Source: Enterococcus malodoratus ATCC 43197
Lineage (GTDB): Bacteria; Bacillota; Bacilli; Lactobacillales; Enterococcaceae
Assembly: GCF_000407185.1 (NCBI RefSeq)
Contig: NZ_KE136481.1
Location: forward strand, 1,650,136 to 1,714,135
Direction of reading: 5' to 3'
DNA length: 64,000 bases
The position numbers and the translations under genes were made by a program. The notes under the pieces are model-generated. The model searched no databases. It was given only the letters and a program-made list of their open reading frames with translations, and had not been told where the DNA came from. Below are positions 35,568 through 43,582 of this stretch, piece after piece (positions within the stretch are counted from its first letter, which is position 1; each line of letters starts with the position of its first letter).

Positions 35568-36967
35568 GCAACCACCTTTTCTTTTGGAGCATCCTTTTTT
35601 TCGCCTTCCAAGAAGTTCCAAACAGCTTGTTTATTTTTCTTGAATAATACATACATCGCTAGGTAGAGAACAACCACGATTCCCATCAACAGATAATTGC
35701 CGGATAAGAACGCTAGGAAGATCAACGCCATTACTGGGTTGTATAGAATCCCGAAGCTCGTAATCATCATCGCACCTTCCGGAATATTCACCCCAACCTG
35801 AGCAGCAACTTCAGTAAAGTACGGAGCTGTTAAAGTACAAACATATAGGCCGATTGTGAACCAAATAACTCCCGAGATCACACCTTTAAAGATATTACCT
35901 TTTGAAATACAAATAATCATTTCGACCATATAAGGCAAAGCAATTAAATCAACTAGCGGCAATGTTTCGTTACCCGGTAAAATCATTGCCAATAGCACCA
36001 TGATTGGAATCAAGATCAGACCTGTCATCAATGTAGCCGGCTCACCATAGCCAACCGCATCATTCACTGACAACATCCATTCACGATTCTTATCACTGCC
36101 TTTTGCCGTCTTTTTACTCGCATTTGTCAGACTAGTAAATGCCGAAGCAAAGATACTCGCAACCCGCGGGAAAATCGCCATAACAGCGGATACCGCAAGT
36201 CCCATTGTCAGCACACTGCCCCAGCCATCCAACGTATTTAATGTATTCAAGTTCCCCATGATCCCAATCAACAAACCAAGAAATAGTCCTAAAGTAATAG
36301 GTTCACCTAAGAATCCGAGTTTCTTTTTCAATGTTGCCGGATCCCAATTGATTTTTCCAGCACCTAACTTATCTAAGATCCAATTCATTACAATCGCATA
36401 AGGTACCGAGCAGACATGGTGTGGTGCCGTTAAGGTCGTCCCAGGTAGATTGTAATAATTCGCCCAGCGTTTTGCGATCACTTCTCCAAACAGCATGACA
36501 TACAAGTTCTGAACAATCATGCACGCCATTGCTAAGGCCATATTACTGGTAATCAAGTAGATCATCGAACCCCAAACCATGAAAGAATAGTTATTCCACA
36601 TATCACTTGGCATAAATACATCGGTCCATTTTAATAAGAATAATGCCACTTGCAAAGCCAAACCTACTACTAAAAAGATGACCCCTACTTGAGTAGAGTA
36701 GGCAATAACTGAAGTTGCTTGCCAACCTGTATCAAAAACTGGCAGCTTCACTCCTGTCTGCTCAACCATGTTATTGATAACTGGTGTAACGATTGGAACA
36801 AACGAATTGACGATCAAATTGAATCCAGTCAATCCGATCCCCGCATTCAAAGCAGACTGAAACGCCTTTTTCGGTTTGACCTTCAAAAACAAGGCCACGA
36901 TGAACAACATCACTGGCACAACGACGGCGGCACCAAATGAACTCAAGATATTTTGTAACAACTCCAC
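35564..36967 (-). CDS. PTS system IIC component, galactitol family
   Basis: A 467-residue membrane permease with about 10-12 hydrophobic segments. Features of the EIIC-GAT family include GIGLTGFNLIVNSFVP, MPSDMWNNYSFMVWGSM and PGTTLTAPHHVCSVPYA. The start is GTG at 36967, with GGAGG 7 bases upstream. It is first in the operon IIC-dehydrogenase-IIA-IIB-HAD-SorC, with promoter at 37022-37050 and a cre box just upstream, so glucose repression is expected. Confidence 0.92.
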   Translation of the reverse strand: MELLQNILSSFGAAVVVPVMLFIVALFLKVKPKKAFQSALNAGIGLTGFNLIVNSFVPIVTPVINNMVEQTGVKLPVFDTGWQATSVIAYSTQVGVIFLVVGLALQVALFLLKWTDVFMPSDMWNNYSFMVWGSMIYLITSNMALAMACMIVQNLYVMLFGEVIAKRWANYYNLPGTTLTAPHHVCSVPYAIVMNWILDKLGAGKINWDPATLKKKLGFLGEPITLGLFLGLLIGIMGNLNTLNTLDGWGSVLTMGLAVSAVMAIFPRVASIFASAFTSLTNASKKTAKGSDKNREWMLSVNDAVGYGEPATLMTGLILIPIMVLLAMILPGNETLPLVDLIALPYMVEMIICISKGNIFKGVISGVIWFTIGLYVCTLTAPYFTEVAAQVGVNIPEGAMMITSFGILYNPVMALIFLAFLSGNYLLMGIVVVLYLAMYVLFKKNKQAVWNFLEGEKKDAPKEKVVA

Positions 36968-37007
36968 AATAATTCCTCCTTTTTCTCATGAACTTTATTT
37001 CACTATC

Positions 37008-37018
37008 AAGAACTTATG
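37008..37018 (-). promoter_or_regulatory. shared motif at the IIC promoter
   Basis: CATAAGTTCTT on the minus strand, immediately downstream of the -10 of the IIC promoter, a position that fits a repressor site. Confidence 0.6.
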
Positions 37019-37021
37019 AAA

Positions 37022-37050
37022 AGTATCGCATGGGTTTTTGCTTATGTCAA
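37022..37050 (-). promoter_or_regulatory. promoter of the PTS operon
   Basis: TTGACA (37045-37050), 17 bases, GATACT (37022-37027) on the minus strand. Confidence 0.85.
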
Positions 37051-37059
37051 TACTTTTAT

Positions 37060-37073
37060 TGAAAACGATTACA
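37060..37073. promoter_or_regulatory. cre site (CcpA box)
   Basis: TGAAAACGATTACA matches TGWAANCGNTNWCA at every position. It lies 9 bases upstream of the -35 of the PTS operon and about 55 bases upstream of the divergent aldolase promoter. Confidence 0.85.
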
Positions 37074-37128
37074 CCTATAAAAATAGCCAAATTCAATTAC
37101 AAAAGAAACACAACAGCCATAAAACATA

Positions 37129-37157
37129 TTGACAATTGTTCTTTATGATGAAATAAT
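37129..37157 (+). promoter_or_regulatory. promoter of aldolase-transketolase operon
   Basis: TTGACA (37129-37134), 17 bases, AATAAT (37152-37157); the palindrome ACAATTGT overlaps the -35. Confidence 0.75.
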
Positions 37158-37184
37158 GTAAAAAATGATATTGGAGGTAGAATT

Positions 37185-37838
37185 ATGCTTGAACAACTAA
37201 AAGAGACTGTTTGCAAAGACAATAAAGCGCTTCCTAAAAATGGATTGGTTTTGTGGACGAGCGGAAATGTCAGTGCAAAAGATCCCGAAACAGAATATGT
37301 GGTCATCAAACCCAGCGGTATTCATTTTGATGACTTGACTCCGGACAATATGATCGTCGTAGATTTAGCTGGAAATATCATTGAAGGAGAGTTGACTCCT
37401 TCAGTCGATACGGAATCCCATCTATATGTATACAATCATTGTCCAGAAGTTCTAGGAATCACTCACACCCACTCTCCTTATGCCACCGCCTTTTCGATTG
37501 CCGGAGAACCGCTTCCTATATATACGACGACTTCTGCCGCCGTTTTCGGCAGAGAAATCCCGCTCTCAAAGGTGGCCGCCGTTGGAGAAAAAGCGATCGG
37601 GGCTGAGATCGTCCGTTGTTACAGAGAAACCAGCTGCCCAGCCATTTTATTGCGAAATCACGGCGTCTTCACTGTTGGAAAGTCTGCAACGAATTCGTTG
37701 AAAAATGCGGTCATTCTTGAAGAAACGGCTCAAAGTGTTTATTTTGCTAGAATGCTGAATGCTGGTATCCAACCGTTAGATACATCATACACAGATGAGG
37801 TATTTGATTTTTATCAAAATAATTATGGTCAAAAATAA
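37185..37838 (+). CDS. class II aldolase/epimerase (AraD/FucA family), first copy
   Basis: A 217-residue zinc enzyme of the ribulose-5-P 4-epimerase / fuculose-1-P aldolase family. Substrate-phosphate residues lie in TSGNVSAKD and KPSGIHFDD, the zinc ligands in THTHSPYATAF and RNHGVFTVG, and the acid in the DTESHLY region. GGAGG lies 6 bases upstream of ATG. It is the first of three plus-strand genes with the two transketolase halves. Aldolase and epimerase members cannot be told apart by eye. A second, distinct family member is at 40956. Confidence 0.88.
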   Translation: MLEQLKETVCKDNKALPKNGLVLWTSGNVSAKDPETEYVVIKPSGIHFDDLTPDNMIVVDLAGNIIEGELTPSVDTESHLYVYNHCPEVLGITHTHSPYATAFSIAGEPLPIYTTTSAAVFGREIPLSKVAAVGEKAIGAEIVRCYRETSCPAILLRNHGVFTVGKSATNSLKNAVILEETAQSVYFARMLNAGIQPLDTSYTDEVFDFYQNNYGQK

Positions 37839-37864
37839 TTGCTAAATTTGAAAGGAGTTTTACC

Positions 37865-38770
37865 ATGGCAAACAATTATACGATTGCTGACGTAGAAAAA
37901 GCTGCAAAAAATATCCGTAAACACGTACTAAAATTAACCCTTGAAAGAAATGGCTGCTACTTGTCTCAAGCCTGTTCTTCAGCGGAACTTTTCGCTACTC
38001 TTTACTTGCGTGTCCTAAACTTAAGTGAGAGTAAAGCCCCACGCCTACCTGAGAAATTTCCGGGAACCCCTTCGAAGGATAATATGGATTACATTCAAGG
38101 TGCGGAATATCATGGATCCTTAAAAGCCCCCTTCGATCGTTTCTTCATTTCTCCGGCACACTATGCAGCCCCTGTATATGCTGCCTTGATTGAAGCGGAT
38201 CGCTTAGATGAAGAAGCTTTAAAAATGTTCAATCGTGATGGGTACTCCATGGAAATGATTGGCGCAAATCATACTCCCGGTTTTGAAAACGCTGCCGGAA
38301 CACTTGACCAAGCAATTAGTGTCGCTGGCGGAACCGCCCATGCACGAAAACTTCGTGGCGAGGATGGCCGCGTATTCGTTATGATGTCTGATGGTGAAAT
38401 GGAGGAAGGACAATTATGGGAAGCACTCCAAGCCGCCGCTTTCTACCAATTAGACAATTTGGTTTTACTTGTTGATATCAACGGACAACAAGTTGAAGGC
38501 GAAACCAAAAAGGTGATGAATATCGAACCATTAGCCGATCGCTTCACTGCATTTGGCGCAACAGTTGTCTCTGTGAACGGTCATGATATCCAAGCCATCG
38601 AAGAAGCAGCCAAACAAGGCGAAAAGAATAAGCCGTTAGTCATCCTTTGCTACACCGACCCAACACAAGGAATCCCTTATTTGAACGAAAGAAGACCAAA
38701 CCTGCATTTTGTTCGTTTAAAGCAAGGCGAAGAATTCGATAAATATACTAAGTTCTACAACGAAATGTAA
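37865..38770 (+). CDS. transketolase, N-terminal (TPP-binding) subunit
   Basis: A 301-residue stand-alone half of transketolase. The thiamine diphosphate motif is SDGEMEEGQLWEALQAAAFY followed by LVDINGQQVEG, and the HYAAPVYAAL region and GFENAAGTLDQAIS (substrate channel) are also present. AAAGGAG precedes the ATG. It pairs with the C-terminal half encoded 76 bases downstream. Split transketolases occur in carbohydrate operons; in the D-apiose pathway such a pair acts on apulose-4-P, but here the donor is unknown. Confidence 0.9.
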   Translation: MANNYTIADVEKAAKNIRKHVLKLTLERNGCYLSQACSSAELFATLYLRVLNLSESKAPRLPEKFPGTPSKDNMDYIQGAEYHGSLKAPFDRFFISPAHYAAPVYAALIEADRLDEEALKMFNRDGYSMEMIGANHTPGFENAAGTLDQAISVAGGTAHARKLRGEDGRVFVMMSDGEMEEGQLWEALQAAAFYQLDNLVLLVDINGQQVEGETKKVMNIEPLADRFTAFGATVVSVNGHDIQAIEEAAKQGEKNKPLVILCYTDPTQGIPYLNERRPNLHFVRLKQGEEFDKYTKFYNEM

Positions 38771-38846
38771 AAAAGATGCATGTACGTTAATTGTATGATT
38801 TTTTCTTTGAAACATTCATACCTAATTATGAGGAAGGAGTTTTATT

Positions 38847-39836
38847 ATGAAAATTGAATCGGATGTTCATTCAAAAAATATGATCAAATTTGCACAGGAA
38901 AACGAAGATGTTTTGGTCTTATCCGCCGATCTAGGCACTTCTTGCGAGGTAAAAGAATTTCCCAAAGTCTTTCCCGAAAAATACTTATCCATGGGGATCG
39001 CTGAACAGAATATGCTAAGCTGGGCTGCCGGGCTGGCTCGCGAAGGCTTCCGTCCATTTCTGCACACTTTCGCGGTCTTCCTTTATCGCAGACCATTAGA
39101 TCAATTAGAAATGTCGATCGCCTATCCTAACCTGCCTGTTTCGTTATTGGGCTTCGTACCTGGAATTACGACGCCCGGCGGTGTGACACACCAATCGATC
39201 GAAGATGTAGGAATCTTGCGAACGATTCCAAATATGACGATTTTCGATTGTGGCGACGCGACAGATGTTGAATCTGCTTTGAACATTTGTAAAGAAGTTA
39301 ATGGACCAATTTACGTTAGAATGCTTCGCGGTCAAATGCCAAGACTCTTCTCCCCCGATAAACCGACAGAGTTTAACAAAGGACGCGTAATTTCTGAAGG
39401 CGACGATGTCGCTTTATTCTCCAGCAGTATTTGTACAGAAGAAGCGATGCGAGCAACACAATGGCTTGAAAAGCAAGGAATCTCTGTACAGCACGTTCAT
39501 GTCACTACGTTAAAACCATTCACTGACCCTTTGATAGCTGAATCAATCGAAAAAGTGAAGCACGGAGTCGTTACCATGGAAAATCATGTGACCATCGGCG
39601 GCTTAGGGACTGCTGTGGGTGAAGTAATGCTAGAAAATCAACTGCATAAACAATTGATCAAGGTTGGGATCAATGACGAATGGACTCACGGTGCGTCAAA
39701 ACCTTACCTATTGAAGAAATACGGTTTGGATGCAGCCTCTTTGATCAGAGCAGTCGAAAAAATCTTGGATAAAGATCTTGGTTTCAAAGAAGAAGAATTA
39801 GAAGAGATTCGTTTAGAAGATTACGATCGCGTATAA
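38847..39836 (+). CDS. transketolase, C-terminal (pyrimidine-binding) subunit
   Basis: A 329-residue partner of the preceding subunit. The catalytic Glu that activates thiamine is in MGIAEQNMLSWAAG, and GGVTHQSIEDVGILRTIPNM and YVRMLRGQMPRL are family landmarks. The last 30 residues (EEEELEEIRLEDYDR) are an acidic tail beyond the usual domain. GGAAGGAG lies upstream. The 76-base gap from the N-subunit is large for an operon of this type and may hold a processing or regulatory element. It ends at a strong bidirectional terminator. Confidence 0.9.
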   Translation: MKIESDVHSKNMIKFAQENEDVLVLSADLGTSCEVKEFPKVFPEKYLSMGIAEQNMLSWAAGLAREGFRPFLHTFAVFLYRRPLDQLEMSIAYPNLPVSLLGFVPGITTPGGVTHQSIEDVGILRTIPNMTIFDCGDATDVESALNICKEVNGPIYVRMLRGQMPRLFSPDKPTEFNKGRVISEGDDVALFSSSICTEEAMRATQWLEKQGISVQHVHVTTLKPFTDPLIAESIEKVKHGVVTMENHVTIGGLGTAVGEVMLENQLHKQLIKVGINDEWTHGASKPYLLKKYGLDAASLIRAVEKILDKDLGFKEEELEEIRLEDYDRV

Positions 39837-39839
39837 CTC

Positions 39840-39884
39840 AAAAAGCGTTCCTGAGAAATAAAAATTCTCAGGAACGCTTTTTTT
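39840..39884. terminator. bidirectional terminator
   Basis: AAAAAGCGTTCCTGAGAA and its complement around a 7-base loop, ending the transketolase operon (plus) and the dehydrogenase gene (minus). Confidence 0.92.
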
Positions 39885-40923
39885 AAATAAGAAATTCGCT
39901 CTCTCCAGTTTCCAGATATTCTGCGATTGTTTTAGCCAGTAAAAAGGGCGAGTTCGGAATGGCATCTACAGTATCGCCGGCAAGATGAGACGTAATCACC
40001 AAATTATCTAACTTCAATAACGGATCATCTAACTGCATCGGTTCCTCCCACACAACATCAATTGCCGCTCCAGCAATCTTCCTTTTCCTTAACGCTTCAA
40101 CAAACGCCGCTTTAGCAAGAATCCCTGGCCGAGCAGTGTTAATCAGATAGGCACTAGGCTTCATCAGCGCCAATAATTTCTCATCCACTAGATTTTCCGT
40201 CTCTGGCGTTACCCGCATATGCAGTGAAACAATATCCGCCTTCGCAAATAACTCATCTATAGAAACAAAAGTTAATTTAAGTCCTGATTTTATCACCTGC
40301 TTCTCATCAATAAATGGATCGTAAGCAATCACCTTTATCCCTAAATTATTAAGTCGCTGGGCAACCATCTTACCAATATGACCTAATCCAACTAACCCGA
40401 CAGTCTGATCAGAAAGAGTGGTCCGATACGCATCATTCGGGAAATTTTTAGGCCACTCCCCCTGCATGACTGCCGCGTGAGAAAGGGCGATGTTTCTAGT
40501 GACCGTATAGATTAAACCGATAGTATAATCCGCAACCGGTTCGGCGTTCCGAATGACATGAATGACTGGAATTCCCTTTTTCTGTGCTGAGTTTATATCA
40601 ATATGTTCGACCCCGCCGCGACAAGTACCAATCAGCTTTAAATTTTTCACGCTTTCCAGCATCTTACGCGAAATCGGCGCGAGATGCACAAACAAGTACT
40701 CTGCATCGCCTAATTCCTCCATGATCCCTTCAGGAATAGCTACTGCTTCAGGCCCATTTTGTTCAATCACTTTCAATTTTCGTTGAAATTCTTCTGGCGA
40801 GTCATCCGCATACCACTCCAATGAAATAATTTCTACGGGTTCTGGAATGCCCATCGATACGACAGATTCCCTTAAAGTATTGACTGAGACAAAAGCATCC
40901 CCAACCACAATTACCTTACTCAT
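39883..40923 (-). CDS. D-isomer-specific 2-hydroxyacid dehydrogenase
   Basis: A 346-residue NAD-dependent dehydrogenase. Rossmann motif GLVGLGHIGKMV, catalytic Arg in NTARPG, Glu in VVWEEP and His in ITSHLAG are all present. It resembles phosphoglycerate/glyoxylate reductase-like enzymes of carbohydrate clusters. It lies 32 bases downstream of the second class II aldolase, and the two form a minus-strand unit. A pairing of aldolase with hydroxyacid dehydrogenase suggests oxidation or reduction of an acid such as glycolate or tetronate (inference). Confidence 0.88.
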   Translation of the reverse strand: MSKVIVVGDAFVSVNTLRESVVSMGIPEPVEIISLEWYADDSPEEFQRKLKVIEQNGPEAVAIPEGIMEELGDAEYLFVHLAPISRKMLESVKNLKLIGTCRGGVEHIDINSAQKKGIPVIHVIRNAEPVADYTIGLIYTVTRNIALSHAAVMQGEWPKNFPNDAYRTTLSDQTVGLVGLGHIGKMVAQRLNNLGIKVIAYDPFIDEKQVIKSGLKLTFVSIDELFAKADIVSLHMRVTPETENLVDEKLLALMKPSAYLINTARPGILAKAAFVEALRKRKIAGAAIDVVWEEPMQLDDPLLKLDNLVITSHLAGDTVDAIPNSPFLLAKTIAEYLETGESEFLI

Positions 40924-40955
40924 TTTTCCACTCCCTCACTATTTCTCAAATCAAC

Positions 40956-41597
40956 TTATTGTCCATAACTTGGAAAACGTTTGTGCACCTTAGCCATATC
41001 CGCCTCAGCTAATATCACCGGATCGCCTAAAAGCGAAGCTCCCACGTGGAGTCCTGCCAAGCGTTCAATTTCACTCGCCACTGAAAAAGCCTCTTTTAAT
41101 GTCGGTCCGCATGTCAGCAGCCCATGATTTGCTAGAAAGCAGGCATAGCGATCAATCATCGCTTCAAAGGCATACTCTGCCAACTCCTCTGTACCAAACG
41201 TTGCATATTTTGAGCAACGAACATCATTACCGCCTGCAATCGCTATCATATAATTGGTCGCTGGCAGATCTTTCCGACAGGTGGCAAGGATCGAACTAAA
41301 TGTCGAATGGGCATGGACTACTGCACGAATCTCATTTCCGCGTTTTTGATAATTGATCAAATGCATTTGCCACTCACTGGATGGTTTACGCTTTCCTTCA
41401 ATGATTTCCCCCGCAAGATTCAGTAATACGACATCCTCCTCAGTCATCTCAAAATAATCGATCCCACTCGGTGTAATTGCCATCAATTGCTTTTCCGGAT
41501 CATAGATACTAATATTTCCTCCAGTTCCCGCCGTCAGCCCTGTCGAGATTAACTTCTTACCATACTCAACCAGCAACGCTTTTTCCTTATCCATCAT
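40956..41597 (-). CDS. class II aldolase family protein, second copy
   Basis: A 213-residue zinc aldolase/epimerase. GTGGNISIYD and TPSGIDYFEM form the phosphate site, ligands lie in VHAHSTFSS and ANHGLLTCG, and the acidic residue in PSSEWQMHL. I start at the first of two adjacent ATG codons (41597), 9 bases after AAAGGGG; the longer frame lacks a binding site. Only moderately similar to the copy at 37185, it is closer to the fuculose/rhamnulose aldolase type. Co-transcribed with the 2-hydroxyacid dehydrogenase. Confidence 0.88.
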   Translation of the reverse strand: MMDKEKALLVEYGKKLISTGLTAGTGGNISIYDPEKQLMAITPSGIDYFEMTEEDVVLLNLAGEIIEGKRKPSSEWQMHLINYQKRGNEIRAVVHAHSTFSSILATCRKDLPATNYMIAIAGGNDVRCSKYATFGTEELAEYAFEAMIDRYACFLANHGLLTCGPTLKEAFSVASEIERLAGLHVGASLLGDPVILAEADMAKVHKRFPSYGQ

Positions 41598-41655
41598 TTC
41601 AAATAACCCCTTTCTGAAATTATGTTCTTTAATAAGAAATATTTCTCTACAAAAA

Positions 41656-41702
41656 AGACTATCATGCTTATGTATATTCGTCAATCGAGATCATAAGTTC
41701 TT
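41656..41702 (-). promoter_or_regulatory. promoter of aldolase-dehydrogenase unit with shared motif
   Basis: TTGACG (41679-41684, minus) and a weak -10 around GATAGTCT (about 41656-41663). CATAAGTTCTT lies at 41692-41702 on the plus strand, 7 bases upstream of the -35. Confidence 0.55.
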
Positions 41703-41915
41703 AGTTCAGAAATTATTATCATTACATTGAATTTGATTTTAATTTATCTAAAATACTTATTTCGTCTAAAATTTCTATTCTCTGCTTTTCCCAATCGAAT
41801 ACTCCGTGGTATCATTTACTGAAAGTTGTTGTTCTGATAGGATCAAAAACAATCCAGACACAACTGGAAGATCTAATTACTTTTTTAAAATGAAGAATGA
41901 ACTTAGGGAGATAAA
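41703..41915 (+). promoter_or_regulatory. upstream region of the zinc-ribbon genes
   Basis: AT-rich; an extended -10 TGGTATCAT (about 41807-41815) with a poor -35 (TTTCCC, 17 bases upstream) is the best promoter. AGGGAG precedes the start at 41916. Nothing else is recognised. Confidence 0.5.
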
Positions 41916-42911
41916 ATGAAGGGGTTAGTTTGTAAGTATTGCGGCGGGAATCATTTTACCAAAACCGCTGAAGGTTACGAGTGTGATTATTGCCATGCCG
42001 TATATGAAACGGATAGCGTTCCAGAAATAAAAGAGCCACGATCGACTAAAAAAAATGTGATCATTATTGCACTGGCTAGTATTTTTATACTTGTTTTTGC
42101 CAGTAGTTTTTTTATATTGCATTCAAACGAAAAGATAGCGACAAAAACAAGTCCATCCATCACTACTAAAGCGGGCAATTCAAACTCTGCTTATTCTGTC
42201 AGTCAATTAAAAAATCCAGAACGCAATGTACGAATTGCGGAACTCACTTTGAATCAAGAGGAGATCAAGCTGGCTAAGGTTTCCGCTAAAGAATATGGCG
42301 GCGAGGACCGCGAAGCGTTTGAGAGGCGGATTGCGAATGCGCAAAAAGAGCACGATTCGTTAAAAAAGAAGCGTCCAAAAACCACCCCAAAAGCGGATAT
42401 GATCATCGAAAATCCGAATTCCGAATTTGCCGTAACAACCTATTATCGCGAGGCAGGATTCTTAGCGGCCTATGGCCCAGAATTTGATCAATACTCTAGT
42501 GCAGATATTTTACGGATTTGGGGACAGCCGGATGAGATCATTACTGATACTGAACAGATCGGAGAAAACCTCGCAATCAAATCAGAAGAAAAAGGCGATG
42601 CTGTTTCCTATGAAACGAAAGTTCTGAGGGAGCAATGGCAGCAAGGAAAAATGACTTGGAGAGAAGTTAGAGCTTTTATCGCGTTAAACATCGATAATAG
42701 ATACGCTGCTTATACGAAGGAATTCGTTTACGAAAAACAGGGGAAACCAAATGTCTATTTTAAAGAAGATCGCGTTGGCTATGTAACGCCGATAGTGAAA
42801 TACGTCTCCTTTACTCGATTGCCAGAAAAGTATCCGCGCGCCGGACTGGGCAAATTCCCAGACGACTTCCCCGAAAACTATGGATCGGATGGACTTTATC
42901 ATGAAAAATAA
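41916..42911 (+). CDS. zinc-ribbon membrane protein with BLIP/SmpA-like extracellular domain, copy 1
   Basis: A 331-residue protein of unknown function. A cytosolic N-terminal zinc ribbon (Cys6-x2-Cys9 and Cys23-x2-Cys26) is followed by one membrane helix (about 47-68). A low-complexity charged linker (about 70-150) with LNQEEIKLAKVSAKEYGG leads to an extracellular domain containing ADILRIWGQPDEIITD, the G-x-P-D turn seen in SmpA/BLIP-like folds. AGGGAG sets the start. The next gene has the same three-part plan and overlaps it by 11 bases. A sensor or envelope role is only a guess. Confidence 0.75.
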   Translation: MKGLVCKYCGGNHFTKTAEGYECDYCHAVYETDSVPEIKEPRSTKKNVIIIALASIFILVFASSFFILHSNEKIATKTSPSITTKAGNSNSAYSVSQLKNPERNVRIAELTLNQEEIKLAKVSAKEYGGEDREAFERRIANAQKEHDSLKKKRPKTTPKADMIIENPNSEFAVTTYYREAGFLAAYGPEFDQYSSADILRIWGQPDEIITDTEQIGENLAIKSEEKGDAVSYETKVLREQWQQGKMTWREVRAFIALNIDNRYAAYTKEFVYEKQGKPNVYFKEDRVGYVTPIVKYVSFTRLPEKYPRAGLGKFPDDFPENYGSDGLYHEK

Positions 42912-43485
42912 AGAATGTATGAATTGCGGCAGCACTAAATTTCAGCAAGTCGAAAATGGCTGGAAATGCGATTATTGCGGCACACTTTATTTGAACCCGC
43001 AAAAAGAGACTCAAACAAATAAGAGCAGTGGTCAACCTGCGCCGTCAAAGAAAAGAAAGCGGGTCATGATTAGTTTAGTTATCGCAATTCTTTTTATTAT
43101 AGGGCCATTAAGCTACCTGTCGTTCAAAAGTAACAATGCGAATACGACTTCTTATGAACCAATCAAACCGGGGACAAATAATTCAGCAACAAAAGATTAT
43201 CCAGGTGAATGGACCCAAGAAATCTATGACAGTATAAAAGTTGCAACGGAAAAGTATGATGCCGATAGTGAAAAATACTCTTTTGAGGGTGGATCAAGTT
43301 ACGAAGAATTGGAAAAATTAGTGGGTAAACCCGATACGGTTACCAGCTGGGAAAAAGAAAACTATGGTATGCCGCCAAGGTCCATGGCCACTTGGAATAA
43401 GAACAAAGACGGGGATTATGCCGGAAATTCGATCAGCATCACTTATGAAAAGAAAACGATGATGATCACTGATAAAAACCATTAA
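42901..43485 (+). CDS. zinc-ribbon membrane protein with BLIP/SmpA-like domain, copy 2
   Basis: A 194-residue shorter relative of the preceding gene. Zinc ribbon CMNCGSTKF with CDYCGTLY, a membrane helix near 60-80 (VMISLVIAILFIIGPLSYL), a Ser/Thr/Asn linker, and the C-terminal domain with YEELEKLVGKPDTVTSWE and a final beta hairpin. ATG at 42901 overlaps the end of copy 1; an in-frame ATG at 42880 lies deeper inside copy 1 and has no binding site. Ends near a strong terminator. Confidence 0.75.
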   Translation: MKNKECMNCGSTKFQQVENGWKCDYCGTLYLNPQKETQTNKSSGQPAPSKKRKRVMISLVIAILFIIGPLSYLSFKSNNANTTSYEPIKPGTNNSATKDYPGEWTQEIYDSIKVATEKYDADSEKYSFEGGSSYEELEKLVGKPDTVTSWEKENYGMPPRSMATWNKNKDGDYAGNSISITYEKKTMMITDKNH

Positions 43486-43535
43486 TGATCATTGGCTGAT
43501 ATATAAAATCCAATTTTCGCAAATAAACCGCAAAA

Positions 43536-43574
43536 AAATGGACCAAGCCTCCTTTATCGGGGCTTGGTCCATTT
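43536..43574. terminator. bidirectional terminator
   Basis: AAATGGACCAAGCC (43536-43549) and its perfect complement (43561-43574), serving the zinc-ribbon genes and the convergent ABC operon. Confidence 0.92.
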
Positions 43575-43582
43575 CATTTACT

